This document shows, piece after piece, positions 7,156 to 15,684 of a stretch of 27,233 nucleotides of DNA. A program made the translations under genes and the position numbers. This stretch comes from a virus. Each line of letters begins with the position of its first letter. Positions within the stretch are counted from its first letter, which is position 1. Location of the stretch: positions 1 to 27,233 of the IMG/VR virus record IMGVR_UViG_3300005826_000034; one strand, given 5' to 3'. The notes under the pieces are model-generated. The model did no database searches. It was not told the origin of the DNA and saw only the letters and a list, made by a program, of their open reading frames with translations.

Positions 7156-7517
7156 CACGCACCCCCGGGGAGCTTGTTAGCCGCGGCCCGTGCACGGGCA
7201 ATGTCCCGTGGTGCGGGCCCCGCAGCGTCGAAATCGCCAGTGTCCCCTGGGTGCAGAACGTCGGTTGTCTCGTCGGGCGCCACTGCATCGACAGCGCACA
7301 GGTGCGTTGCAAACGGCGTGGTCAGATCCTTGATCACCTGCTGCCGCTCTGCATCACTCGCCGCGTCCACGTAGGCCGCGACATCGGCAGGCACCGTGAC
7401 GTGCTGGCGCAGCGTGTGGACGCCGCCCCCATCGCATGTGACGGTACCCGTGATGAGCAGTCGGGACGCCACCCCGCCTGCACGGGTAACAAACACTTCT
7501 TCGATGTGGATGTTCAT
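7155..7517 (-). CDS. Hypothetical protein downstream of tail fibre
   Basis: 120 residues from ATG 7517, with GGGGCAGGG upstream overlapping the region after the fibre stop. The first half has alternating hydrophobic, beta-like segments (IHIEEVFVTR, RLLITGTVTCDGG, HTLRQHVTVPADV). The second half is polar and helical. No transmembrane segment or catalytic motif is visible. Being between the fibre and the holin, it could be a fibre-associated protein or chaperone, but this is only positional. Confidence 0.6.
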   Translation of the reverse strand: MNIHIEEVFVTRAGGVASRLLITGTVTCDGGGVHTLRQHVTVPADVAAYVDAASDAERQQVIKDLTTPFATHLCAVDAVAPDETTDVLHPGDTGDFDAAGPAPRDIARARAAANKLPGGA

Positions 7518-7526
7518 ACCCTGCCC

Positions 7527-8765
7527 CTAGAGAACCTTGACCCACCCGGTACTGCCCGTGCCCGTCTGTTTCAGCCACAGCTCCCCGGTGCCCGCGTTGT
7601 TCACACACGCCAAGCTCCCAGGCTCCGCAACAACAGCGCCCTCCGGTGACGCCGCCAACACGGCGATCTTGGCGCGTTGCGTCGTGTTCACGAGGTCTAC
7701 CGATGCCACAGCGCCGGTGGACTGAAACTGCGCACACGGCGTGGGATTCCCTCCGTCACCTCTCGCAGTGGAAATGGTGAAACCGCCAACGTGCGCGCCC
7801 GCGGTAGCGGACACGCAATCGGCAATGGTCACGGCGTACCGGACCCGGGTACCCGCGGCGTCAGTCGCGTCGTAGTTGGTGCGCCCTACACCCTGACCGC
7901 TTGCCATCGGGCCACCGTTGCGGAAAAAATCGATCCCGTGGCGCGCCGTTGACGCCGGCGCCGTACACTCCATGAGTAGGCTCGCGCCGGTTTCCGATGC
8001 CTTGACGTGGCACTTAGCCGCCGGGAACTCGGTGACTGCACCCCCAATGAGCATGTCCCCCGGATGCGCGGTGTGCGTGGTGCCAAGACGCAGCACCAAC
8101 GAACTCGTGGGGCCGGTAAACAGGTAGAAATCGCGGTTTCCGCGATGCGCGCCAGCCGTAGGGTCAACCACAGACCACGCGTCTATACCGTAGGTCGCTT
8201 GGGCATCCACGGTATTCCGCGCCCGCGCGGTGACGCCCCACACAATGTCGCCTGCCGCGGCCTGAACTCTGCGATCAAACAACAGGCCCGTGTTGTCGGA
8301 AGCTGTCGTGGGGCTTGTGTACTGCAAGTACAGAACCGGCCCCAGGGTAGATCGGCTCACGAATAGCGGAATCCGCGTGCCCGTACTCGAAACCTCGACC
8401 TGTACGGTAGTAGCGGGGACGCCGGCCACGTCGCCACTGAACAGTATCGGAGCCGCGAGGGCCGAGCCCGCGGCGTTGAAACGCACTACAGCCGTTCCTA
8501 GATGGTTGACGAACAGCCCGTTTTCGGTGCGCTGTAGTCCCGTGTTCACTTCATCCACGAAGCCAACCGCCGCGTTCTCGGCGGTGCCATCAGGCACGCG
8601 CAACGGCGCCAGCATCCCGCCGCGCCCCTGTCGGTCGAGCGAATTGGTCAGCTCGCTGCCCAGGTCTGACATGGTGGGGTTGGCCCACGACGTTGTGATC
8701 GTGGTCCCCGCTACGACCGGATTGCCGGTTGGCAGTGTGTAGTTGCCCGAAGCATCGCGCGGCAT
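7527..8765 (-). CDS. Tail fibre / receptor-binding protein
   Basis: 412 residues, ATG preceded by AGGAGA. The N-terminus (MPRDASGNYTLPTGNPVVAGTT, followed by SWANPTMSDL) matches the virion-attachment segment common to many phage tail fibres. The middle is rich in Thr, Ser, Gly and Val with alternating beta pattern and little charge, as expected for a trimeric beta-structured shaft. The C-terminus (AVVAEPGSLACVNNAGTGELWLKQ, then GWVKVL) is a recurrent phage fibre end module. It should bind the host receptor and set host range. It follows the last large internal protein directly and precedes the lysis genes, a usual place. No intramolecular chaperone or depolymerase signature is visible. Confidence 0.85.
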   Translation of the reverse strand: MPRDASGNYTLPTGNPVVAGTTITTSWANPTMSDLGSELTNSLDRQGRGGMLAPLRVPDGTAENAAVGFVDEVNTGLQRTENGLFVNHLGTAVVRFNAAGSALAAPILFSGDVAGVPATTVQVEVSSTGTRIPLFVSRSTLGPVLYLQYTSPTTASDNTGLLFDRRVQAAAGDIVWGVTARARNTVDAQATYGIDAWSVVDPTAGAHRGNRDFYLFTGPTSSLVLRLGTTHTAHPGDMLIGGAVTEFPAAKCHVKASETGASLLMECTAPASTARHGIDFFRNGGPMASGQGVGRTNYDATDAAGTRVRYAVTIADCVSATAGAHVGGFTISTARGDGGNPTPCAQFQSTGAVASVDLVNTTQRAKIAVLAASPEGAVVAEPGSLACVNNAGTGELWLKQTGTGSTGWVKVL

Positions 8766-8768
8766 GAT

Positions 8769-11432
8769 CTATTCTCCTGTGGCGAGCGCAGCAGCGGCGC
8801 CGGCGGGTGTGCTTAAACGGCGCACGAGCGCTACCGCGCGCGAAGCCACGTCGCCCGGTGGCACGTCGGGCGCGGCGAACCTGGCGATGTCGCCGGCGAA
8901 GCGCTCGGGGTCCGTCAGCAGGTTGAACAACGCCGCGCGGAACTGTGCTTCTGGAATGTCCTGCAACGCAGATTTCGTTGCCTGGCTACCCAAACGGGCC
9001 ATTATGAGCTGGTTGCCCGGCGCGTTGCTCGCCACCGCAGCGCCGGCGAGCCGAGACAACCCCGCCGCCGTAGTGGCCGCGGGCCCCGCAGGAACCCGCC
9101 GGTAGAATTCCGAGTCTGGTACCGTGCCCCCGCGCGCGTACAAACGGCGCAGCAGGTCGTCGGCCTGCTCCAGCCGCGTCACTTCGTCACCGTCGAACAC
9201 CTGGCGCAACGCGGCCCGCTGTGAGGCGCGTAGCGGCTTGTCACCCTTCCCGACCGTGCGCGCCAGCGCGTCGCGGTACGCCGCTTTGAGCCCTTCAACG
9301 GCTTCGGTGCCCGCGCTGCGCGCGGTGCGCGCGAGCCGGCGCGCGGTGGCGACAGGTTTCTTGCTGCGGAGCGCGGTAGTGGCAGCGTCCACGGCATCCA
9401 TGCCGCCAGCCGAAAACGCGTACTCGGGCATTTTCTCGACCGCAGCGCGCCCCGCGCGCGCCGCGCGCTCCGCGGCCTTGCGCGCCTCCGCGGCACTCAG
9501 CCCCAAGCGCTCGGACTCGTCCAGCGAGGCGATCACAACGTCAGCCTCGTCGCGCAGCTCCGGGTAGCGTTTCAACTGCTCGGGACGCTTCTCCACCCAT
9601 GCGCGGGCCTTCGCCGCGCTCGGGGCGCCTTCACTCGGCACCGCGGCGTCGTAGAAGCTCCGCAGGAACGACTTTCGCAGCGCGCCCGTGAGCTCCCCGG
9701 GCAGCTCCGCCGCCTCCTCCGCGGTGCGCGCGGCGTCCACCCGGGCCGCGCCTTTGGTGCCGGGCACCGTCAACGTCTCGCCAACCAGCCCCGGCGCCCC
9801 GGCCTTGCGTGCGGCGCGACGCGCGGCGGCGAGCGGCGGCGCGTTCTCCAGCGCTTGAAGCTGCTTCTGGCTGGCCGCCAGCGCGGCTTCGTAGGCGTCA
9901 CTGACTCGGGGATCGCTCGTCACCGCGGCCTGTAGCCGGGTGGTCAGCTGCGTGGCGAGCGCGTCCAGGTGCTTCGCCCGCCCCCCGGCCTTGACTTCGC
10001 TCGTCATGGCCTCTCGCACACCCCTGACGAGATCGTGTATGTCTTGCGCGCTGACGTTGCCATCGAGCGAGTCGATGTCTTTCAGCTCCGTGGCGTACTC
10101 GCGGCTGAACCGGCGCCGTTGCAACGGTTTCAGCCCCTTCAGGAACGCGCTTACTTGCTCCTTGACGGAGGCTGCGGGGATGATCGGCGCCTGGATCTCC
10201 GGGGCCTTCCACGCCGCGTCGGCTGCGCCTTTCAGCACGTCGCGCACGTTGCCCTCGGCGGCCACCGCAGCCGCACCCGCCTGCTCGCGCGTGGGCACCT
10301 CCTGCGCGCGCTGTACGAGCCCCTGCCGGATGCTCTCGGCCTGAGCCTCCATCGCACCGGCCCCGGCGCCCCGGCGCGCCTGTGCCTCGCGTGTGCGCCT
10401 CAGAGCGCCTCGCACGCGCCCTTTCGCGGCCTTGGTGGCCGCCGCGGGCACGCCGGCGGGCGCAAGTTCGGTCACGATGTCCGCGGCCACGTCACGAGTC
10501 GCCTGGTTCTCGGCGTCCAGCACGCGCGCGACGTTTGCACGCTCGTCCGCGGTACCGTGAGTGACACGCAGCCCGCGTTCAGCCGCGCGGAGCTGCGGAT
10601 TGCCGGTCAGGGTGCTGACGGTGCCGCGCTCGCCGCGCCCGGTAGCGCTGGCAAGGTTCCGCAGGACGCCTTGTACGTCACCACCTTCGGCCTCGATCAG
10701 CTCAACGACACGTTTCGCCGCCGCGCGCCGGATGGTCGTCGGTATCGCGGTGCTGCTCAGCCTGCTAGCGAGGCTCCCGAGTCCTTCCGCCACCTTGGTG
10801 CCGGCGGCGCGCGAGAGCGCGGGCAGGAACCCGCCGCCAAGGCTGCCGATCAGTTCGTACACCAGCCCTTCGGTGTCGTCTGCGCCCGTCTCCTCGGCCA
10901 GCGCGCGCCCGCCGGCGGCGCCCAGGGCACCGCCGATCATGGCCGCGGGGGCCGCAAAGCCCCCCGCACCCGCGCCGCCGGCAAGCGCCTGCACGCCCGA
11001 CCGCAGGGCCTCGTAGCCCGTGCCTTCTGCTCCACGTGGAACCAAGCGTTCCTCGGGCTCGGGGATGATGTCTGGCACCTCCAGCGTGCCTTGTGCAATG
11101 TTCCACGCCGTGCGCGCGGGGGCAGACACGACGGTCGCAGCGATCCGGCCCGGCGTCAGGAATGCCTCGCCGGCGGCCTGCTGCAAATCGCGCCCACGCA
11201 GTTGCTCGCGTGGCGACACGTCGCCAACGTCGAGCGGGTCGCGCGCGGCCTCGGCCTCGAAATCCCGCTCGGTGGGGTCCGCTACGCGCTGCACCTCGGG
11301 CGCCGCCGGCGCGACCGGCTCGACCTTCGCGAGCATCGCGCCCCACCGGCTCCCCGGCTTCGCCGGCTCCGCGGGGGCCTTGTTGGCCACCGAGTCGAGA
11401 AGCGCACTCCAGCGTGTCGCCTGCTCAGCCAC
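8769..11432 (-). CDS. Large internal virion / ejection-type protein (887 aa)
   Basis: 887 residues rich in Ala, Arg and Glu, mostly predicted helix; the ATG overlaps the preceding stop by 8 bp. An N-terminal repeat-like pair (RWSALLDSVANKAP / SRWGAMLAKVEPVAP) is followed by a Gly/Ala-rich hydrophobic stretch at ~145-180 (ALAGGAGAGGFAAPAAMIGG) that could insert in or cross a membrane. Long charged helices follow. Size, composition and position between the nozzle and the fibre fit an ejection protein that leaves the capsid with the DNA and lines a channel across the envelope. No lytic transglycosylase motif is apparent. Homology was not testable here, so the role is inference. Confidence 0.65.
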   Translation of the reverse strand: MAEQATRWSALLDSVANKAPAEPAKPGSRWGAMLAKVEPVAPAAPEVQRVADPTERDFEAEAARDPLDVGDVSPREQLRGRDLQQAAGEAFLTPGRIAATVVSAPARTAWNIAQGTLEVPDIIPEPEERLVPRGAEGTGYEALRSGVQALAGGAGAGGFAAPAAMIGGALGAAGGRALAEETGADDTEGLVYELIGSLGGGFLPALSRAAGTKVAEGLGSLASRLSSTAIPTTIRRAAAKRVVELIEAEGGDVQGVLRNLASATGRGERGTVSTLTGNPQLRAAERGLRVTHGTADERANVARVLDAENQATRDVAADIVTELAPAGVPAAATKAAKGRVRGALRRTREAQARRGAGAGAMEAQAESIRQGLVQRAQEVPTREQAGAAAVAAEGNVRDVLKGAADAAWKAPEIQAPIIPAASVKEQVSAFLKGLKPLQRRRFSREYATELKDIDSLDGNVSAQDIHDLVRGVREAMTSEVKAGGRAKHLDALATQLTTRLQAAVTSDPRVSDAYEAALAASQKQLQALENAPPLAAARRAARKAGAPGLVGETLTVPGTKGAARVDAARTAEEAAELPGELTGALRKSFLRSFYDAAVPSEGAPSAAKARAWVEKRPEQLKRYPELRDEADVVIASLDESERLGLSAAEARKAAERAARAGRAAVEKMPEYAFSAGGMDAVDAATTALRSKKPVATARRLARTARSAGTEAVEGLKAAYRDALARTVGKGDKPLRASQRAALRQVFDGDEVTRLEQADDLLRRLYARGGTVPDSEFYRRVPAGPAATTAAGLSRLAGAAVASNAPGNQLIMARLGSQATKSALQDIPEAQFRAALFNLLTDPERFAGDIARFAAPDVPPGDVASRAVALVRRLSTPAGAAAALATGE

Positions 11433-13005
11433 CGCTACGGCGCTCCTGCTCCAGCTGCATGAGGAGGGTTTCCACCTGTCCGCGGCTCAAATCCTCGACG
11501 CGCTTGATCTCGTCAGGCGTTGCACCATCCTTCCGCATCTTGTCGGTCAGGACCCAGCGCAGCGAGCCCGCTTCCGACGTGGGCGGCGGCGTCAGATCGA
11601 ACCCGCCCGCGGTCAGGATGCTGTTGGCCTGTTCCTCCGTGATGGACTTCTTGTTCTCGCGCAAGCTGCGCTCGTTTGCACGCGCTACGGCCTGCATCCG
11701 GCGCGCCACTTCGGCAGCGTGGATGAACCGCGCGGCGGTAACTTTCTCGTCCTCGGCTGGCGGTGCTACGGACTGCCGGACCAGCCGCAGATCCTTATCC
11801 GACACAGGCGTGAGCGACGGAATCGTGGCGAGCTTTTCCAGCGTCAAGCTGGCACCAACGCGGTCCAGCGCGATGGTTGGCTGCGTCAGCGAGATGATGT
11901 ACTGCGAGATAGGTCCGCTCTCGGCGCCTTCGCCTATCGCCGCCACGCCTTCGTCGTACAAGCCCGCGAGGCGCCCGTAGCCTGAAGCCGTTTCAACGAG
12001 CGCGTCCGCGCGCTCGATGGCCGACTTGCCCGCCGCAGTGCCGGCGGCCTTGGCTTGCGCGGCCAGCTCGTTGAACGGCAGCGCGCCGCGCGCGTACTGC
12101 TCCGACAGCCCCCGATTGTACGGGACGCGCTCACCATCAGGCCCCGGCTCCAGGAAAAACGCCTCCCCGGTCTTGGTCGGGAAGTACATGATGCCGAATT
12201 CGTCCTCACGTGGTGCGAACACCTTGGCGCCGCCGCCGCTGCCGCCGCCGCGCCCGCCGGCGTACTTCCGATCCAGCGTCGAGCTGGCCGGGCGCATCCC
12301 GCGCAGCTCGTCGGGGGTGATGGGTTGATTCGTAACAGCGTCCACGAAGCCCCCCGCCGGCAGCGGGCGCACCACGCGGCTACGCGACGGGTTGGTGGGA
12401 TCGATCCACGTCTCGCCCTGCTTGGGCCGCGAGCGCTCCTCCTCACTCTTGCGAAGCTCTTGCGTGCGCCGTAGAACGCTGCCGACGTTGGCCGCCGCGC
12501 CGGTCGCCTGCGTGGCCTGTGCGGCGCCTCCCGCGGCCACACCCGGGAGCGTGGACCCCGCCAGCGCGGCGCCCAGGTCGCGGCGCCCGCCGAGCGTGCG
12601 CGCGAGTACCGCCGGGTCGCCCTCGCCGGTCATCTGCGCCTGCATCACGGGGTCCACACCGCCGGGCGCCTGCAACGCCTGCTCCATCATGGCGCGGGAC
12701 GTGTTTTCACGCAGGGCGGTGTTTTCACGCGCTCCGCGCTCCGCGCCGGCGCGCAGGTTCGTACCAATCGCGCGGCTGCCCGCGGTGGCTGCGAAGCCAA
12801 GCGGATGCCCGGCGACCATGAACCGGCCCGTGTCGATCATGCCGGGTGCCGGTGTGGCGCGCAGATCTTCGCCCCGGCTGTACTGCCTGCTCGACTGCTC
12901 GTCGCGCCCTTTGTAGTCCCGCAACAGGCCCGCCATGATGCGCTCCCGCTCTCCCGGCGGAAGCGCACCTAGCCACGTGTTGAACTGTTCCAGCGTTTGA
13001 GACAT
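11425..13005 (-). CDS. Probable internal virion protein (526 aa)
   Basis: 526 residues; ATG overlaps the preceding stop as TGATG. Mostly helical and Ala/Arg/Glu-rich. A glycine linker at ~248-258 (GGRGGGSGGG) separates an N-terminal helical half from a C-terminal part. The latter begins with a short beta-containing segment (FGIMYFPTKTGEAFFLEPG) and ends in charged helices. It sits between two other large unassigned virion proteins, which together resemble an ejection-protein block of podoviruses. No enzyme motif seen; function inferred from order and composition only. Confidence 0.6.
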   Translation of the reverse strand: MSQTLEQFNTWLGALPPGERERIMAGLLRDYKGRDEQSSRQYSRGEDLRATPAPGMIDTGRFMVAGHPLGFAATAGSRAIGTNLRAGAERGARENTALRENTSRAMMEQALQAPGGVDPVMQAQMTGEGDPAVLARTLGGRRDLGAALAGSTLPGVAAGGAAQATQATGAAANVGSVLRRTQELRKSEEERSRPKQGETWIDPTNPSRSRVVRPLPAGGFVDAVTNQPITPDELRGMRPASSTLDRKYAGGRGGGSGGGAKVFAPREDEFGIMYFPTKTGEAFFLEPGPDGERVPYNRGLSEQYARGALPFNELAAQAKAAGTAAGKSAIERADALVETASGYGRLAGLYDEGVAAIGEGAESGPISQYIISLTQPTIALDRVGASLTLEKLATIPSLTPVSDKDLRLVRQSVAPPAEDEKVTAARFIHAAEVARRMQAVARANERSLRENKKSITEEQANSILTAGGFDLTPPPTSEAGSLRWVLTDKMRKDGATPDEIKRVEDLSRGQVETLLMQLEQERRSGG

Positions 13006-15230
13006 CAGCTCTCACCCCCGCCGCCCTGATTGGCCCTCGCGGCCTGCTGCGCGGCGATGCGCGCAAGGGCCGCCTGCCGCTGTTGCGCGGCGAGAAGCGC
13101 CGCCCGGGCCGCCTGCTGCTCCTGTGCGGTACGCGCTGCCGCGGCCTGAGCCTGGGCACGCGCCGCTGCCTGGGCCGCTGCCTGGGTCGCTGCGGCGTTC
13201 CCTGCGGCGCCGGGGGCCGGGGTGATCGGAACTGCCGCTGCCGCGGCGAAGTCCTCGGCCCGCTGGCTCGCGGAGTCGTGGGGGTTGGTCTGCGGGCCGA
13301 ACATGCCGACGCTCGTCGTACCCGCGGCATCCTCACCCGTGAAGCGTTGCGTAGCCCCCGACGCTACCGCCGTGGTCTGGTTGCTGATGTCAGGCATGAC
13401 CTGATTCACGGGCATCGCCTGCCCATCCGGCCCGATGATGGTTTCCGCCGGGCCCACCTCCTTGTAGATCCACTCACCCTGGCTCGCGCCCGGCTGAATC
13501 ACGAAATTGGGGTTGTTCAGGTCGCGGAACGTGAACGGGCCATCCTGGTGGTTCCGATTCGGCACGACCGGCCCCACACCGGGCACGTTGATCGGCGTAC
13601 CGTTCAGCGCTGCCTCGGTGAGCGCATCGCGCCCCGCGGTCATCTGGTAGCTGTCCCGGCCAAACAGTTGCTCGGCCAGCAGCAGCCCCGCGATGGCCCC
13701 GCCGAAGATACCGACTGGACCCATCGCCATGATGCCCGCGCCAACGTCTCCGAACATGCCCGGCGCCGCGGCGGCCTCGGGCGCACCAGCCGCTACCCCG
13801 GTGTTCAACGCGGAAAGCGGCGCCCCGTTCAAATACGCCTCCAACGCAGCGGCGGACGGCACGCCCGTATTCCCGGCGGATGCCAGCGGAATGCCCACCC
13901 CGGCACCGGTGAATGACCCAGCACCCGGAACAAGGGTGGACAATCCGGCAGTGGTTATGTCCCCCGCGAGCGCGCTACCGGCGGCATTCTGCGCCCCTGT
14001 AGTCGGCCCCGCGCCGCCCGCGAACGGATCTCCCGGCACAGGGATCGCGGGCGCGGACCCGCCCGGCACACTGGTTGGTGGGTTGCCCGGCGGGTTGCCC
14101 GGCGGGTTGCCCGGAGGGGCGCCCGGCGGCGCAACCGGATCCGTGACGGGCGGCGTGCCCGGCGGGCCAGCAGTTGGCGGCATGCCCGGCGGGATCGGGA
14201 TGTCGGGCAAGCCGCCACCGTCACCGCCGCCACCGTCACCGCTGCCACCGTCATCGCCACCGGGCAGCGGGAACAGATCGGGGAACTGGTCGCGCAACCA
14301 GTTACCGATCAGGCCGCCGCCCTCGCCGCCCAGGTCGTTGAAAAACCCGCCAGCGCTCGTGAGTGCGTTCAGGAACTGCTGCCGCTGGCCTTCGCTCAGG
14401 TTGAACAGGTCCGCCTGTGCGCCGAAAGTCTGCGCGGCAGCGTCGGCCCGGTCCTGCGCGGTGCCTTGCGCCGCGCCAGGTACGTTCTGGAAGCTCGGCG
14501 TTTCAACGCCCGTACCTTCCAGGAGTGCGTTGATCTCCGCGAGCGGCACGCCCCGGCGTTCCATTTCCTCCCGGATCTGCGCGTCACGCTCGCTGCGCGA
14601 CTGCCGCTGCTGAGCGAGACTCTGATTGAACGACTGCCCCGCCTCCGCGCGGCCCTCACCCACGCTCGCGCGCAGCGCGTTCTGGTACGCGTCGTTGCGG
14701 TCGCGACCGAAGTTCGCCATGGCGTCGTCGTACGCCTGATCGCCCGGGCGCAAACCCTGGCTGCGGAGCTTTACTTCGGTCTGCTGCTGACGCTGATCCC
14801 ACATCGGATCCAGCCGCGACGTGAAAGTGTCGTACACGGCTTTTTCGCCGCTCTCGCGGAACACATTGGGATCGCCCAACGCGGTAACGTCGCTGAACTG
14901 CGAGTAGTCGATGGGACTGCTCATCGCGTCCGTGACCTGCCCGAACATGCCCTGCGCGGTGTTTACACGGTCCTGGCTGATGCCCTGCTGCGTGTCGAGC
15001 GTGCCTTGCAGCGTCGGGTTCAGCGAAACGGTCTGGTCCCACAACGTGATGGGCTCGCCCGTCACCGGGTCCACACCCGCGCTGGCGGTCCAGTCGAGGT
15101 TGGCCCACGGGTTCGACTGGCTTGGACGGTTCGCTGCCGTCTGCTGGTTCAGGAACCGCGTTTGCGCGTCCTCGGTCTGCTGCGTGAGGGCGGCGTAATC
15201 CGGGGCCGCGGGTGGGTTCTGTCCGTCCAC
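13005..15230 (-). CDS. Large virion protein with Gly/Pro-rich linker and helical C-terminus
   Basis: 741 residues from a GTG at 15230 with AGGAG eight bases upstream, 10 bp after the GNAT stop. An in-frame ATG at 15290 would overlap the acetyltransferase and has no ribosome site. The N-terminal ~270 residues are polar and helical, with Q/N-rich phrases (NPTLQGTLDTQQG, LDPMWDQRQQQTEVKLRSQG) typical of a phage protein found after the tail nozzle genes. Residues ~320-395 are low-complexity Gly/Asp then Pro/Gly repeats. A hydrophobic segment (MAMGPVGIFGGAIAGLLLAEQ) follows. The last ~60 residues are an Ala/Gln/Arg coiled coil. A likely role is tail completion or DNA ejection; catalytic motifs are absent. 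Confidence 0.65.
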   Translation of the reverse strand: MDGQNPPAAPDYAALTQQTEDAQTRFLNQQTAANRPSQSNPWANLDWTASAGVDPVTGEPITLWDQTVSLNPTLQGTLDTQQGISQDRVNTAQGMFGQVTDAMSSPIDYSQFSDVTALGDPNVFRESGEKAVYDTFTSRLDPMWDQRQQQTEVKLRSQGLRPGDQAYDDAMANFGRDRNDAYQNALRASVGEGRAEAGQSFNQSLAQQRQSRSERDAQIREEMERRGVPLAEINALLEGTGVETPSFQNVPGAAQGTAQDRADAAAQTFGAQADLFNLSEGQRQQFLNALTSAGGFFNDLGGEGGGLIGNWLRDQFPDLFPLPGGDDGGSGDGGGGDGGGLPDIPIPPGMPPTAGPPGTPPVTDPVAPPGAPPGNPPGNPPGNPPTSVPGGSAPAIPVPGDPFAGGAGPTTGAQNAAGSALAGDITTAGLSTLVPGAGSFTGAGVGIPLASAGNTGVPSAAALEAYLNGAPLSALNTGVAAGAPEAAAAPGMFGDVGAGIMAMGPVGIFGGAIAGLLLAEQLFGRDSYQMTAGRDALTEAALNGTPINVPGVGPVVPNRNHQDGPFTFRDLNNPNFVIQPGASQGEWIYKEVGPAETIIGPDGQAMPVNQVMPDISNQTTAVASGATQRFTGEDAAGTTSVGMFGPQTNPHDSASQRAEDFAAAAAVPITPAPGAAGNAAATQAAAQAAARAQAQAAAARTAQEQQAARAALLAAQQRQAALARIAAQQAARANQGGGGES
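14080..14127. repeat. 12-bp tandem repeat (about four units)
   Basis: GGGTTGCCCGGC appears at 14080 and 14092; GGGTTGCCCGGA at 14104 and GGGGCGCCCGGC at 14116 are one- and two-base variants. In frame on the - strand it encodes a PPGN/PPGA repeat within the linker of the 741-residue virion protein. Confidence 0.8.
14215..14258. repeat. 15-bp tandem repeat (about three units)
   Basis: CCACCGTCACCGCCG at 14215, CCACCGTCACCGCTG at 14230 and CCACCGTCATCGCC at 14245. In frame on the - strand it encodes a Gly/Asp/Ser repeat in the same linker. Confidence 0.8.
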
Positions 15231-15240
15231 TTCTGTACTC

Positions 15241-15684
15241 CTACCCGTTGACCGCGACAGGACGCGGGTGCCAGAAACGGCAGTTCTCACGGCGCAAGGA
15301 CATGACCACCAGCCCTACTCCGTCCATCACGCCATCGGGCACCACACAGTGTGTGGTGAACCCGAGTCGCCGCCCGAATCGCATGGCTGCCTGGCGGTTG
15401 GCCGGTAGCAGGCCGAGTACCACTTTACGCCCACACAGCGTGAAAACGTAGTCCGCGCACGCCTCCAGGAACCCGTGGCGCAGAACCATCTTGTTTTCGA
15501 TCACCGGATGCACGCGCACCGCCGTGTGCGTCCACGAGTCGAACACCACCGCGGCGAGTACGCGCCCGGTGTCCTGATCGCAGGCCACCACACCTTTTGT
15601 GTCCGCGGTCTGCAACAGCGTGACGCGCTCCGTGATCCAGCTCCAATCTCGCGGGCCGTCCAGCGCTCGAAACTGCACGTTCAC
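15241..15684 (-). CDS. GNAT-family N-acetyltransferase
   Basis: 147 residues from a GTG at 15684 that overlaps the nozzle-gene stop (GTGA), with GGGAGG upstream. The fold pattern fits GNAT: beta strands VVACDQD and VLAAVVFDSW, a helix, then KVVLGLLPANRQAAMRFGRRLGF at ~87-109. In the last, the N-x-x-A-x-R-x-x-x-x-L-G-F end is the acetyl-CoA-binding motif A/B region. It would transfer an acetyl group to an amine; the target is not known. Small acetyltransferases set inside late operons next to tail genes recur in phages, so it may modify a virion or host protein. The catalytic residue cannot be assigned from sequence alone. Confidence 0.75.
   Translation of the reverse strand: MNVQFRALDGPRDWSWITERVTLLQTADTKGVVACDQDTGRVLAAVVFDSWTHTAVRVHPVIENKMVLRHGFLEACADYVFTLCGRKVVLGLLPANRQAAMRFGRRLGFTTHCVVPDGVMDGVGLVVMSLRRENCRFWHPRPVAVNG

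Noticed and set aside
9969-11462. Long + strand open frame (497 codons) opposite the 887-residue virion gene
   Set aside because: Its composition (Arg, Ala, Pro, Gly-rich, no domain) is that of a shadow frame in GC-rich DNA. The - strand frame is longer, has a proper overlap with its neighbour and fits the operon.
14080-14258. CRISPR-like array
   Set aside because: These are contiguous 12- and 15-bp in-frame tandem repeats with no spacers, encoding a linker.
13693-14613. + strand open frame (306 codons) opposite the 741-residue virion gene
   Set aside because: The Pro/Gly-rich translation mirrors the tandem repeats of the real gene; no ribosome site and wrong direction for the operon.
15419-15426. 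GTACCACT inside the acetyltransferase gene as a further operator
   Set aside because: Only the core matches; one such 8-mer is expected by chance in this length, and it is within a coding region away from any start.
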